Shown one piece after another: positions 53,362 to 62,157 of a stretch of DNA of 64,000 nt. Source of the DNA: Hyphomicrobiales bacterium (GTDB taxonomy: Bacteria; Pseudomonadota; Alphaproteobacteria; Rhizobiales; Xanthobacteraceae); NCBI GenBank assembly GCA_003135415.1, contig PLBP01000003.1, positions 143,201 to 207,200 on the forward strand, in the 5' to 3' direction. The position numbers and the translations under genes were made by a program. The stretch's first letter is position 1. Each line of letters opens with the position of its first letter. The notes beneath the pieces are model-generated. The model saw only the letters and a program-made list of their open reading frames with translations, had not been told where the DNA came from and searched no databases.

Positions 53362-54381
53362 CTATCTTGAGGCGAGCACCACAGCCGGGACGCCAACCAC
53401 GACCTCACCGACCCGGTGGAAGCCGGCCGCGGCTAGCGCCGCCTCCTGATCGGGAGCGACCGATGCCAGCAGCCCTCCCGACGTCTGCGGGTCATAGCAG
53501 AGCGCCTCCACGGCGGGAGCCACATCCGGTGCGACCGTGACCCGGCCCTCCAGATAGGCCCGGTTGCGGGCATCTCCGCCCGTACGGGTGCCGGCGTCGG
53601 CCGCCTCGCGGGCCCCTGCGTAGAACTGCAAGCGTTCGCTCGCGAAGCGCAAGCACGCGCCTGATCGTTCGGCCATCTCCCACCCGTGCCCCAGCAGACC
53701 GAATCCGGTCACGTCGGTGACCGCATGAGGACCGCCGGCCACCCTGGCGAGCGTCTCCGCCGCAGCCCGGTTGAGCATGCGCATCGTGGCGATGGCCGCG
53801 GACCGGTCCTGCGCCGACCCGCCGGCCAGCACGATGCCCGAGCCCAGGGGCTTGGAGAGCATCAGCACATCACCCGGCCGGGCGCCCGCCTTGGTCCAGA
53901 CCTTCCCGGGGTGGACGAGCCCCTGCACGGCGAGCCCGAAGATCGGCTCGTCGGAGCGGATGGTGTGGCCGCCGGCGATCGACCCGCCCGCTTCGGCCAC
54001 CACCTCGGCGGCGGCCCCGAGGATGGCGGCGATGGCCTCGACCGGCAGGCGCTCCGGGAAGGCGGCCACGTTGAGGGCGACGATCACCCGGCCCCCCATG
54101 GCATAGATGTCCGAGCAGGCGTTGGCTGCGGCGATGGCACCGAAATCGGCCGGATCATCGACCAATGGCGGGAAAAAATCGGTGGTCGAGACGAGCGCCA
54201 GGTCCTCTGACAACTGGTAGACGGCCGCGTCGTCGAACGGGGCGAGCCCCACCAGCAGCTGGGGATCGGCGTCGGTGACCAGCTGGCGGACGAGCGCGGT
54301 CAAGGGCGAGGCCCCCCATTTGGCGGCGCAACCGCCGCAAGAGGTCCATTCGGTCAACCGGATCGGGGCGACGTCAACCAC
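53362..54381 (-). CDS. selD: Selenophosphate synthetase
   Basis: The 339-residue PurM-like ATPase has the N-terminal Cys motif TSCGGCAAK (Cys in place of Sec), DDAAVYQL, TTDFFPPLVDDPADFGAIAAANACSD, seen as a region near residues 65-92, and GGHTIRSDEPIFGLAVQG. SelD makes monoselenophosphate for selenocysteine or selenouridine. No selA, selB or ybbB is in the window. It lies upstream of rnhB on the same strand, and the order is probably incidental. Confidence 0.92.
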   Translation of the reverse strand: MVDVAPIRLTEWTSCGGCAAKWGASPLTALVRQLVTDADPQLLVGLAPFDDAAVYQLSEDLALVSTTDFFPPLVDDPADFGAIAAANACSDIYAMGGRVIVALNVAAFPERLPVEAIAAILGAAAEVVAEAGGSIAGGHTIRSDEPIFGLAVQGLVHPGKVWTKAGARPGDVLMLSKPLGSGIVLAGGSAQDRSAAIATMRMLNRAAAETLARVAGGPHAVTDVTGFGLLGHGWEMAERSGACLRFASERLQFYAGAREAADAGTRTGGDARNRAYLEGRVTVAPDVAPAVEALCYDPQTSGGLLASVAPDQEAALAAAGFHRVGEVVVGVPAVVLASR

Positions 54382-54492
54382 AACACGATCGTAACCAGGG
54401 CGTAACCGCTTCCCACTTGCCGATGGCGGAATCCGGGCGCAGTATGGAGGCTGGTTCTATCTTCCCCGCCCCCCCGGGAGGACCGATAACAG

Positions 54493-54720
54493 ATGAGCGA
54501 CATGCTGGCTGCCCACTCCATAACGATGCTGAAGCCTGGCACGCGCGTGGAAGTGCGGCGGCGATTCGATCAGTCGTGGACCCACGGTTTCGAGATAGCC
54601 GAGGTCCTCAACAGCACGTACCGCCTCCGGCGGATCTCGGACGGCGCCATCCTGCCGTACGAGTTCGTCGTCGCGGACGTCCGGGCCGAGCACAAAAAGC
54701 AAGGCCTCTGGTGGTACTAG
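54493..54720 (+). CDS. Small beta-rich protein, function unknown
   Basis: A 75-residue protein starting MSDMLAAHSITMLKPGTRVE. It has a SH3/Tudor-like run of strands (GTRVEVRRRFDQSWTHGFEI, YRLRRISDGAILPYEFVVAD) and no Cys or membrane segment. GGGAGGACC precedes the ATG at suitable distance. Similar small proteins are seen in actinobacteria, and the fold suggests an RNA- or protein-binding role, unproven. Its stop overlaps the GYD gene stop by 4 bases, on opposite strands. Confidence 0.7.
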   Translation: MSDMLAAHSITMLKPGTRVEVRRRFDQSWTHGFEIAEVLNSTYRLRRISDGAILPYEFVVADVRAEHKKQGLWWY

Positions 54721-55004
54721 CGCGCTAAAGCGCTCAGGAAGTCCTCAACCGGCATCGCCGTCAGCGTCATCGTCTTGAGCGTGCCGCGCGCACCAAGCTT
54801 GACGGCCAGTTTGGCCATGGTCAGCTCGTCCGGCGCTTCCAGGATGTTGCAGAAGTCGTAGGGCCCGAGCAGTGCGTACTGATGGAGGACGCGCACGCCC
54901 ATGTTTTCGACCTCGGCGGTGACCTCCTTCAAACGGTCGGGGTGCTCGGCCAGGGTCGCCGCACCTTCCGGTCCCAGCGTCGAAAGCATGATGTAGGTCG
55001 GCAT
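54717..55004 (-). CDS. GYD-domain protein
   Basis: The 95-residue protein matches the GYD family: MPTYIMLSTLGPEGAATL, the core LLGPYDFCNILEAPDE (the GYD motif here GPYD), and TLKTMTLTAMPVEDF. These dimeric ferredoxin-like-fold proteins are of unknown function. It is followed upstream by the RpiB-like gene on the same strand, 9 bases away, so the two are probably co-transcribed. Confidence 0.88.
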   Translation of the reverse strand: MPTYIMLSTLGPEGAATLAEHPDRLKEVTAEVENMGVRVLHQYALLGPYDFCNILEAPDELTMAKLAVKLGARGTLKTMTLTAMPVEDFLSALAR

Positions 55005-55013
55005 GGGCGCAAG

Positions 55014-55442
55014 CTAACGCGCCGGGCCCCCCGATCGTTCGACCCGGTCGATGTTGGCGCGCTCGTCGTCGTCGACGTCGGTCGCGAGAAAGGCCTCGAG
55101 CATCTCCCGGGCGACGACCTCTGAGGTCAAGCGCAAACCGAACGCGAGGACGTTGGCGTCGTTCCAGCGCCGGGCGCCACGAGCCGTCTCTGCATCCGTG
55201 CAGAGCGCGGCGCGGACCCCCGGCACTTTGTTCGCCGCGATTGAGACGCCGGTGCCTGTCCAGCAACAGACCAGGCCCCGGTCGACCCTGCCACTGGCCA
55301 CGGCCTCCCCAACCAGGCGGCCCGCCTCGGGCCACACCTCGGGGTTGGCGACGATGGTGACCTCGTGGCCGAGCTCGCCGACCAGGCGCGACACGGTGTC
55401 GGTCAGCGCGGTCCGCTCATCGGTGCCGAACGCCACCCGCAT
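55014..55442 (-). CDS. RpiB/LacAB-family sugar-phosphate isomerase
   Basis: A 142-residue protein of the RpiB/LacA/LacB family. The catalytic Cys lies in LVCCWTGTGVSIAANKVPGVRAALC, seen here as a region near residues 57-82, and ARRWNDANVLAFG follows. RpiB interconverts ribose-5-P and ribulose-5-P. Whether the substrate is ribose-5-P, allose-6-P or galactose-6-P cannot be read from sequence. It begins MRVAFGTDERTAL, with His/Asp residues for the phosphate pocket less clear than in RpiB. It heads a two-gene unit with the GYD protein. Confidence 0.85.
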   Translation of the reverse strand: MRVAFGTDERTALTDTVSRLVGELGHEVTIVANPEVWPEAGRLVGEAVASGRVDRGLVCCWTGTGVSIAANKVPGVRAALCTDAETARGARRWNDANVLAFGLRLTSEVVAREMLEAFLATDVDDDERANIDRVERSGGPAR

Positions 55443-55481
55443 GATGACCCCTTTCCTCGCTCTCCAAACCCAGTCACGAAC

Positions 55482-56510
55482 TCACACCCCCAGCCCGTCG
55501 AGGAGCGCGTCCACGCGGCGCCACGCCTCAGCGGCCCACTCGTCGTCGTCGACCGCATCGGCCGCCAACTGGGCCTCGAGCTCCGCAAGTGCGGGCCGAT
55601 GCTGCGCAGCAAGCCCCGCGAAGCGCTCCCACGCGATCGGCTCCCCGAGCGGCCGGCCGACGAAGAGCGGGACGAACAGCGACGAGCAGGTCGAGCCGGC
55701 GCTGCAGTGGACCGCGGACCGTTCGCTTGGAGCCAACTCGGCCACGATTGCCGCGGTGGTCACCTCCACACCGGGCACGTGCATGCAGATGCTGTAGCCC
55801 TCACAGCCCTCGTGGCTGCGCAGGAGCTCCTGCACCGCGGCCACGTTGAGGCCTGCGCGATCGAGCGCGGCGCGGCTGACCACCAGGCGCGGATCGACCA
55901 GCCGCTCGACGGGCTGGCGAGGATGGCGGTGCGCGGCGTCGAATGCCGGGATGGTCGTCCGGTTGGAGATGGCCCGGGTGGTCGCCACGGCCTCAAACGC
56001 GCAGGCGGTCCCCGACGTCTCGATCACATACGCCTCGCGGCGGTCGGCGACGAGGAACGACGACCAGTACGGCCGGTCCACCCCTTCGTGGCCGGAGCCA
56101 CCCTGCCCGTACTCGTCGATCATCGCGACGATGACGCCCATAGCGTCCTCGGCCGTGGCGGCCCGCTCGAGCGCGAGGCGGACGAGGTCCATGCCGATCA
56201 GCGCCGGCCTCGCGCCCCGGGGATCCGCGGTGGTGTAGATCGTGGCATTGCCGGCGGCGACCCCCGCTTCGTTGACGCCGTGCTCGGCACCCCAACACCA
56301 CGCCGGCCGGGAACCGAGCCATCCAACGGTGTCCTCCCCGGCGGGGGCGACCGCGAGGTGGGTGGCTCGCACCGGGCCTCGGTCCCGGCGGGGTGGGTGC
56401 CACTCAAGGCGCTGGGCTTCGCCCGGCGGCCGGTCGGACGCCTTGGCGAACAGCGCGGTCCCGGTGGCGGTGGCGGTAGCGGAGGGCAAGGCGACCAGCA
56501 GGTCACACAT
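55482..56510 (-). CDS. Secernin-like C69-family peptidase
   Basis: A 342-residue protein beginning MCDLLVALPSATATATG. The Cys at position 2 is the N-terminal nucleophile after removal of Met, as in family C69 dipeptidases and secernins. Further features are FAKASDRPPGEAQ, GANE-like EHGVNEAGVAAGN, and AYVIETSGT. The substrate is unknown. Its start overlaps the end of DUF2332 by 8 bases, so translation is coupled. Confidence 0.85.
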   Translation of the reverse strand: MCDLLVALPSATATATGTALFAKASDRPPGEAQRLEWHPPRRDRGPVRATHLAVAPAGEDTVGWLGSRPAWCWGAEHGVNEAGVAAGNATIYTTADPRGARPALIGMDLVRLALERAATAEDAMGVIVAMIDEYGQGGSGHEGVDRPYWSSFLVADRREAYVIETSGTACAFEAVATTRAISNRTTIPAFDAAHRHPRQPVERLVDPRLVVSRAALDRAGLNVAAVQELLRSHEGCEGYSICMHVPGVEVTTAAIVAELAPSERSAVHCSAGSTCSSLFVPLFVGRPLGEPIAWERFAGLAAQHRPALAELEAQLAADAVDDDEWAAEAWRRVDALLDGLGV

Positions 56511-57573
56511 CGCTCACGCCCCAACGGATGTCCATGCCGTGGGCGCTGCAGGTGGCCAGCAGGTCGTCGCGGCCACCGGGCCACGAGGTGAGGCGGACTT
56601 CGAAGGTCCGGTACGCGGGTTCCATCCGGAGCAGGTAGAGGGGGGCCTCCGCGGTCGCCCGCACCCCGGCCTCTTGCAGGGTGGTGAGGATGCTGTCCCG
56701 GGCCGCGTCGGTCAGGTACTGCCAGAACACCGAGTGGAACACGACGGTAGCCATTCCCGGCACGGGATCGGCCAACTCGGCCTGCACCCAGTCAGCCGCG
56801 TCGGCCTGGTTGACGGTCACGGGAACAGCCGCGGCTACTTCGAGCGCACCGCGCAAGAGGGCGAGCCGGCGCGACTGGTCGGGCCAAACGAAGGACAGCA
56901 GGGTGAGCCGGCCCTCTTCGGCGGACAGGTCGACCGGCGCCGCGTCACATCCCCGCCGCTCCGCGACGACCACCGGACCGTTGGCGGGCATCGCCGGCAG
57001 CGGCCCGATGAAGCAGCCGTCGAGCTGGACCGGAGAGTCGGAACGTCCCCATTCCCAGCCGGGACCGCGATAGTGGTAATGGTCGAAGCGGAGGTTGAGC
57101 CCGCCGCTAGCGCCGAGCTCGAGCACCCGCAATGGCAGGCCGGTCTCGTCGGTGACCTCGAGGAAGCCGCCGAGCAGCGCCGCACTGCGCCCCACCTCAT
57201 TGGTCTGGACGCCGCGGTTCGTCAGGTCGCGCACAGACTCGAACTGTTCTCGGATTGTGCCCAGGACTGCGCGCCAGGAAGCCGTTGGATCTCCGTCACC
57301 GCCGGTCGACGGCAGGTGTGCGGCCAGGTCGGGGGCACGACCCTCGAGGGCGAGGCGGTGCAAGCCACCGAAGAGCCGGAGGGCGAGTGCCGACGGTCCC
57401 GGGTCGGCCTCGTGGCCGGCGAGCACGTCCCGGATGACTCCGCCCGCTTCGACATCGGTCGCTGCTCGCTCCATGAGGTCGGCGTACAGCGGCGAGCCCA
57501 GCTCCGCGCACGCCCGCCCCTGCGTGCGCAGCCGACGGGCCAGGACAGCGCGCGCTTCGGGTTCGGACATCAT
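56503..57573 (-). CDS. DUF2332 family protein
   Basis: The 356-residue protein has the DUF2332 pattern: LYADLMERAATDVEAGG, LLGGFLEVTDETGLPLRVLELGASGGLNLRFDHYHY (quoted as a region near residues 150-185), and VFHSVFWQYLTDAARDSI. The Gly-rich ELGASGGLN suggests a Rossmann-like fold and perhaps methyltransferase ancestry, but the activity is unknown. Its ATG overlaps the stop of the upstream glycosidase-like gene (ATGA), and its end overlaps the C69 peptidase start. Confidence 0.87.
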   Translation of the reverse strand: MMSEPEARAVLARRLRTQGRACAELGSPLYADLMERAATDVEAGGVIRDVLAGHEADPGPSALALRLFGGLHRLALEGRAPDLAAHLPSTGGDGDPTASWRAVLGTIREQFESVRDLTNRGVQTNEVGRSAALLGGFLEVTDETGLPLRVLELGASGGLNLRFDHYHYRGPGWEWGRSDSPVQLDGCFIGPLPAMPANGPVVVAERRGCDAAPVDLSAEEGRLTLLSFVWPDQSRRLALLRGALEVAAAVPVTVNQADAADWVQAELADPVPGMATVVFHSVFWQYLTDAARDSILTTLQEAGVRATAEAPLYLLRMEPAYRTFEVRLTSWPGGRDDLLATCSAHGMDIRWGVSDV

Positions 57574-59831
57574 GCGAACGACTCCGCGGGGACGGGGGCG
57601 AGCAGCGCCTCCCCGTTGGGCTCCTCGCTGAACCACGCGGGATCGAGCCCCGGTGCGCTCAGCCGCACCGGCGCGGCGCGTTCCCAGCCGCGTAACTCCC
57701 ACATGAGCGCGGGGCGCTCACCGTGCCAGCGGACCGCGAACGAGAGCCGGCCGTAGGCCGTCGGCGCGTCATGGACTTCCAGACCCTGGCCGAGCCAGGA
57801 GCTGGGCAGCATCGAGCACAGCAGCAGCCCCGGGGCCGGTGCCACGACCGCGGCGGAGAGCGTCGACGCACACGACGGCGCCTCACGGACCAACAGGTTG
57901 CGGACCATGGCCAGGAAGTCCGCCGCGGCCCGCCCGTGATGGCCGTCGCCGGTGCTCCCCCCACCGAGCTGCGGATGGATCGCCTCGGGCCAGCACGACG
58001 TGGGCGATGCCATGCGGACCAACCATTCCAACCGGTCGAGGCCGCGGCGATCACCGGCGGCAAGCTCGACCATGGCGAGCTGCAGGGTGAGGTACGTACC
58101 GAGTCCCGTCTGGCTGATGCCGTCGAAGAAGGCCTCGTCACTGCAGAACCGCGACCGGATCAGCTCGGCGGTGGCGGCGATGGCGGGCGAGGTGGCCGAG
58201 AGCAAGCCGAGCGGTTGGCAGGCGGCAAGACAACCGATGGCCGCCGAATCGAGTCTGCGGCGCGGACCGGCCGGCATCGCCAGCGTGCCGAGCTGTTCGG
58301 CCACGAGGGCGAGGGAACGGTCAAGGTCCGCGGCCATCCCGCCGGCCCAGCCGCGGGCCTCTGCCGCCTTCTCGGGCTGGCCCACGGCGGCTAGGAGCTC
58401 GGCCCCATCCAGGAGACCCCGAAGGCCCCACAACGAATCCCGGTAGTAGTAGTCAAACGGACCCAGGTGCTCCGCCGAGATGCTGGCCGGGAGCAAGCCG
58501 GTCAGTGTGGGATCTGTGCGGCGCCGCCCCGAACGCCGCTTCCGCTCAACCCACCGGACGCCTCGGACAACCGATCGGTCGAGGCGATGGAGCCACTCAG
58601 AGTCGCGGGTCAGACGCCAGTGCTCGGCCATCGCGTAGAGGGCGCAACCGTTGGCGTCCCACTCGTCGCGCCGGCTGCTGAACAACCCGTCACGCCGCTG
58701 GCGTTCCGGATACGACCGCAGCACCTCGGCGACCTCGTCGTGGTAGCCGTACCAGTCGAGAGCACGTAGCAGGTACGCCGCGTCGCGGAAACAAAACCGG
58801 TCGTACGTGTCGCTGTACAGGCCCGCATGGACCTCGGCTCCCGTGTGGAACAACAACAGGAGACGGCGGTTGGCCGCCACCCGCTCGGCGAGGGGGCCCA
58901 GAGGCAACTCGAGCGTCATGCCGCGCTCGGTCTGCGCCTTCCAGCCCCGAGCCGCCTCCTCGCCCGCCGGCACCGACACCGGCACCGACACCGGCACCGA
59001 CACCGATGCGGGCGGCGCCGCCCGCCCCCGGGCCAGGCCGCGGCGGCGCGTACGCCGCTCGGAGACGAGCGGCAACGCCACCCGCAGGGTCGTGGAGTGC
59101 GGCAAGGGGAACACGAAGGCGGCCTGGGCCAGGCCCACCTGGCAACGCAGCGGGCTGGGCAGGCAGTCGCCGGCCCGCCCGCTCACGACGACCTCGGCGC
59201 TGTCGCCGTCCGCGTAGGTGCCACCCGCCATGACCGCCGGCTTCCTCGGCAGGTACAACGCGGGGCGCCCATCGACGGTGACGGTCCGGTCGTGCAGGGC
59301 GATGTCCTGCACGAACGCGAAGCCCTCCGGGTTGACGGGGCGAACGGCGAAGGCGACGGCCACCGGCACGGGGCTGCGATTGGTCACCTCGACCACCGCG
59401 AACTCCTCCTCGCCGCGGACGGCGTAGACGCGCTGCACCGCGTCACCACTCGGGATACGCATGGTCGTCTCCACGACGGGCGTGCTCTCAACCAGACCCT
59501 GGCGCACCGCTGTCTCCCGGGACGGGAAACGCCACCGGTCGTCCGCACCGATCCACCAGTCGAGAGACCAGCCGCCGAACCACGGTGTCACCAGACCGCG
59601 CGGATCGACGATCGCCCGCCGCGGTGACGCGACCGTGCCCACCGCGGTCCAGTTCCGGCTGGTCATGTTCGTGAGCAAGCGGAGTTGTCCCCGAGGGACG
59701 AAAGCCGGCGACCGGGGGTCCAATTGCCGTTGCATCCAATACGGGAGTACCCACCCGTCGCCCAGTTGCACCCCAATCGGGAGCAATTCGCCCGGCGCAG
59801 CCCGGCGCAGCCGCCAGGAACGGACGCCCAC
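57570..59831 (-). CDS. Glycoside-hydrolase-like (alpha/alpha) barrel protein
   Basis: A 753-residue protein. The N-terminal half is beta-rich, with an Arg-rich stretch and a short tandem SVPVSVPVSVP. The C-terminal half from about 360 has repeated helical hairpins typical of a six-hairpin (alpha/alpha)6 barrel: DTYDRFCFRDAAYLLRALDWYG, GLFSSRRDEWDANGCALYAM, and GPFDYYYRDSLWGLRG. The Asp residues in RDEWDANG and DYYYRDSLWG are possible catalytic acids. It resembles glycogen-debranching or MGH1-like glycosidases. GTG at 59831 is the assumed start. It heads a coupled set with DUF2332 and the C69 peptidase. Confidence 0.75.
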   Translation of the reverse strand: MGVRSWRLRRAAPGELLPIGVQLGDGWVLPYWMQRQLDPRSPAFVPRGQLRLLTNMTSRNWTAVGTVASPRRAIVDPRGLVTPWFGGWSLDWWIGADDRWRFPSRETAVRQGLVESTPVVETTMRIPSGDAVQRVYAVRGEEEFAVVEVTNRSPVPVAVAFAVRPVNPEGFAFVQDIALHDRTVTVDGRPALYLPRKPAVMAGGTYADGDSAEVVVSGRAGDCLPSPLRCQVGLAQAAFVFPLPHSTTLRVALPLVSERRTRRRGLARGRAAPPASVSVPVSVPVSVPAGEEAARGWKAQTERGMTLELPLGPLAERVAANRRLLLLFHTGAEVHAGLYSDTYDRFCFRDAAYLLRALDWYGYHDEVAEVLRSYPERQRRDGLFSSRRDEWDANGCALYAMAEHWRLTRDSEWLHRLDRSVVRGVRWVERKRRSGRRRTDPTLTGLLPASISAEHLGPFDYYYRDSLWGLRGLLDGAELLAAVGQPEKAAEARGWAGGMAADLDRSLALVAEQLGTLAMPAGPRRRLDSAAIGCLAACQPLGLLSATSPAIAATAELIRSRFCSDEAFFDGISQTGLGTYLTLQLAMVELAAGDRRGLDRLEWLVRMASPTSCWPEAIHPQLGGGSTGDGHHGRAAADFLAMVRNLLVREAPSCASTLSAAVVAPAPGLLLCSMLPSSWLGQGLEVHDAPTAYGRLSFAVRWHGERPALMWELRGWERAAPVRLSAPGLDPAWFSEEPNGEALLAPVPAESFA

Positions 59832-59890
59832 CGCTACGCGGCGAACCGGGCAGCCGTCGTTGCCATGGCCTCACCCTAGACTCCTCGTCA

Positions 59891-60478
59891 GTGTCACTCT
59901 CACCGCGACCGGCCGCGGTGCTCGTGCCGGTGAAGGCCTTTGCCCACGCCAAGGTTCGGCTGGCGCCCGCGCTCGACGAGGCTGCTCGCGCCGAGCTGTC
60001 CCGCCGCATGGCCGAGCGGGTATTGGCCGCGGCCCGGCCACTCCCCGTCGCGGTGGTGTGCGACGACCCCGAGGTGGCGCGCTGGGCCGCCGAGCACGGA
60101 GCGACCGTCATCTCCGAGCCGGGTCGCGGGCTCAACGGTGCGGTGACCATCGGCGTCGAGCAGCTGGCCGAAGCCGGCTACGCCCAGGTGATCGTGGCCC
60201 ACGCCGACCTGCCCCTGGCCAGGTCGTTCGCGTGGCTCGCCGACCTGGATGGGATCACTTTGGTGCCCGACCGCCACGATGACGGTACCAACGTGGTGTG
60301 CCTGCCCGCGACCTGCGGATTCGAGTTCTCCTACGGAACTGGGTCCTTTGCGCGCCATGTGGCGGCGGCGGTACGGCTTGGCCTCGCACCGCGAGTGCTG
60401 CGCGAACCGTCCCTCGGTTGGGACGTCGATGTACCCGCTGACCTCACCGGCCTGACTGCACCGTTGACGAAGCCATGA
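59891..60478 (+). CDS. cofC: 2-phospho-L-lactate (PEP) guanylyltransferase
   Basis: A 195-residue nucleotidyltransferase with VLVPVKAFAHAKVRLAPAL near the N-terminus, GLNGAVTIGVE, VIVAHADLPLA (metal site Asp), and FEFSYGTGSFARHV. CofC/FbiD activates phosphoenolpyruvate or 2-phospholactate with GTP in coenzyme F420 synthesis. This supports an actinobacterial source for the right half. The start is GTG at 59891. It overlaps the PIG-L deacetylase start by 4 bases (ATGA). Confidence 0.92.
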   Translation: MSLSPRPAAVLVPVKAFAHAKVRLAPALDEAARAELSRRMAERVLAAARPLPVAVVCDDPEVARWAAEHGATVISEPGRGLNGAVTIGVEQLAEAGYAQVIVAHADLPLARSFAWLADLDGITLVPDRHDDGTNVVCLPATCGFEFSYGTGSFARHVAAAVRLGLAPRVLREPSLGWDVDVPADLTGLTAPLTKP

Positions 60479-61209
60479 CGGTCTCGGTCGACCTTCCTGT
60501 CCCCCGCCGCGCCCTCGCTATCGGCGCCCACCCGGACGACATCGAGTTCGGCGCCGGATCCACGTTGGCGAAGTGGGCCGCCGAAGGTTGCCGGATCTTC
60601 CACCTCATCTGCACCGACGGCGCCAAAGGGTCATGGGACCCCGACGAAGACACTGCCCGCCTGGTCGCGCTGCGCCAAGACGAACAGCGCGCCGCGTCGC
60701 GAGCACTCGGGGGTGACGGCGACGTGATCTTTCTCGGCTGGCCCGATGGTGAGCTGGAGAGCGGTCTCCGGCAACGATGGGAAGTGGCCTACTGGCTTCG
60801 CAAGCTACGGCCCGACGTCGTGCTCGGCCACGACCCATGGCGCAGGTACCGGCTGCATCCGGATCATCGCAACGCCGGATTCCTCGCCACCGACGGCATC
60901 GTGGCCGCTCGCGATCCCCATTTCTTCCCCGAGCAGGGCGAACCACCGCACCGTCCCGAGACACTGCTGCTGTGGGAGGCCGAAGAACCGGATCACGTCG
61001 AATCGGCAGTTGATCGCACGATCGCGGCCAAGATCGAGGCACTCCTCGCCCATCGCAGTCAGTTCCGCTCGACGATGCGGATCGAGGACCCCGACGCCGG
61101 CGCCGAGATCGATGCGTTTCGCGCTCGCGTCCTGTCTCGTTTGGCCGATCACGGCGCCCGAGCCGGCCTAGCGTCCGGCGAGGGCTTCAAGATCATGCGT
61201 GACCTCTAG
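60475..61209 (+). CDS. PIG-L family deacetylase
   Basis: A 244-residue zinc deacetylase: AIGAHPDDIEFGAGSTLAKW with the catalytic AHPDD and metal His/Asp, FLGWPDGELESGLRQRWEV, and the second metal His in RLHPDHRNAGF. The family acts on N-acetylglucosamine-bearing small molecules such as mycothiol precursors. Coupled translation with cofC is notable, but the substrate is unknown and it is not a known F420 enzyme. It converges with the H1-like gene over a strong hairpin. Confidence 0.9.
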   Translation: MTVSVDLPVPRRALAIGAHPDDIEFGAGSTLAKWAAEGCRIFHLICTDGAKGSWDPDEDTARLVALRQDEQRAASRALGGDGDVIFLGWPDGELESGLRQRWEVAYWLRKLRPDVVLGHDPWRRYRLHPDHRNAGFLATDGIVAARDPHFFPEQGEPPHRPETLLLWEAEEPDHVESAVDRTIAAKIEALLAHRSQFRSTMRIEDPDAGAEIDAFRARVLSRLADHGARAGLASGEGFKIMRDL

Positions 61210-61276
61210 CCGGAAGGTAAACGGCGGCAGCAGCAGCAGCTCGGTACGACCCAGCCGCTCGGTACGACCCATGTAC

Positions 61277-61310
61277 GCGAGAACGGGGGCCCAGAGGGCC
61301 CCCGTCTCGC
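61277..61310. terminator. Strong bidirectional terminator
   Basis: GCGAGAACGGGGGCCC (61277-61292) and GGGCCCCCGTCTCGC form a long stem with one bulge and the loop AGA, between the convergent PIG-L and H1-like genes. The preceding 61234-61272 contains a tandem repeat of GCTCGGTACGACCCA. Confidence 0.7.
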
Positions 61311-61328
61311 GCCATGAGGTGTTTAAAG

Positions 61329-61757
61329 TTACTTCTTGACCGCTTTGCGGGCCGTGGTGGCCTTCCGGACGGTCTTGCGCGCGGTCCGCTTCGCCGGAGC
61401 CCGCTTCGCGGTTGCCCGCTTGGCCGGAGCCCGCTTGGCCGGAGCCCGCTTCGCGGTTGCCCGCTTGGCCGGTGCCCGCTTCTTCGCGGCCTTCTTGGCC
61501 GGAGCCCGCTTCGCCGCGGCCTTCTTGGCCGGAGCCCGCTTCGCCGCGGCCTTCTTGGCCGGAGCCCGCTTCTTGGTTGCCTTCTTCGCAGTTGACTTCC
61601 GGGCCGTCGTCTTCCTGGCCGCTACCTTGCGGACAGTGGTCTTACGGGGCGCGGAGGCCTTGCGGACCGTGGTCTTCTTGGCCGCCGCTTTGCGGACGGT
61701 CTTCTTTGCAGCAGTTGCTTTCTTGGCCGCAGGGGCCGCCTTCTTGACAGGGGGCAT
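61329..61757 (-). CDS. Histone H1-like Lys/Ala-rich protein
   Basis: A 142-residue, very basic protein made almost only of Lys, Ala, Arg, Pro and Thr, with decapeptide repeats such as RAPAKKAAAK (three near-perfect 30-base DNA repeats at about 61494-61580) and KATAKRAPAKR. It resembles eukaryotic H1 tails and bacterial H1-like (HctB/Hc2) proteins and should bind DNA non-specifically. No globular domain is present. It is downstream of the HU gene by 13 bases, on the same strand, so both nucleoid proteins may be made together. Confidence 0.85.
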   Translation of the reverse strand: MPPVKKAAPAAKKATAAKKTVRKAAAKKTTVRKASAPRKTTVRKVAARKTTARKSTAKKATKKRAPAKKAAAKRAPAKKAAAKRAPAKKAAKKRAPAKRATAKRAPAKRAPAKRATAKRAPAKRTARKTVRKATTARKAVKK

Positions 61758-61770
61758 CAGGTGAGTCTCC

Positions 61771-62157
61771 TTACCTCTTCTTTGCGGATTTGGCTGACTT
61801 TTTGGCTGGTGCTGCCTTCTTCGATGTTGCTTTTTTGGCTGGTCCTGCCTTCTTGGCAGTCGCTGCCTTCTTGGCAGCGGCCCTGGGGTTGAGCGCCTGT
61901 TTGAAGGCAGAGGCAGGTGCGAACCCCACGCCCTTCGATGCAGCGATCTTCACCGGCGCACCCGTCTGTGGGTTACGACCGATGCGAGCGGCACGGGACC
62001 TGGGTGTGAACGTGCCGAAGCCGAAGAGCGTGACCTTGTTGCCCCCCTTCGTCTCGGCAATCACCGCGTCGATCATGGCCGTCACGGCGGCCTCGGCACT
62101 TTTCTTGTCGAGGCTCGCCGCACTGGCTACTTCATCAACGAGTTCGGATTTGTTCAC
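61771..62157 (-). CDS. hup: HU-family DNA-binding protein with Lys/Ala tail
   Basis: The 128-residue protein has the HU core at residues 1-90: VNKSELVDEVASAASL, VTLFGFGTFTPRSRAARIGRNPQTG, and FAPASAFKQALN. A tail rich in Lys and Ala (KKAATAKKAGPAKKATSKKA) follows, as in actinobacterial HupB/Hlp. It compacts and bends DNA. I chose the second of two nearby GTG codons (62157), which has AGGAGG at proper distance; the first is too close to it. It is upstream of the H1-like gene. Confidence 0.92.
   Translation of the reverse strand: MNKSELVDEVASAASLDKKSAEAAVTAMIDAVIAETKGGNKVTLFGFGTFTPRSRAARIGRNPQTGAPVKIAASKGVGFAPASAFKQALNPRAAAKKAATAKKAGPAKKATSKKAAPAKKSAKSAKKR

Noticed and set aside
58969..59005. 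Tandem 12-base repeat in the glycosidase-like gene as a mobile element
   Set aside because: It is a simple in-frame SVPV repeat within a coding region, explained by slippage.
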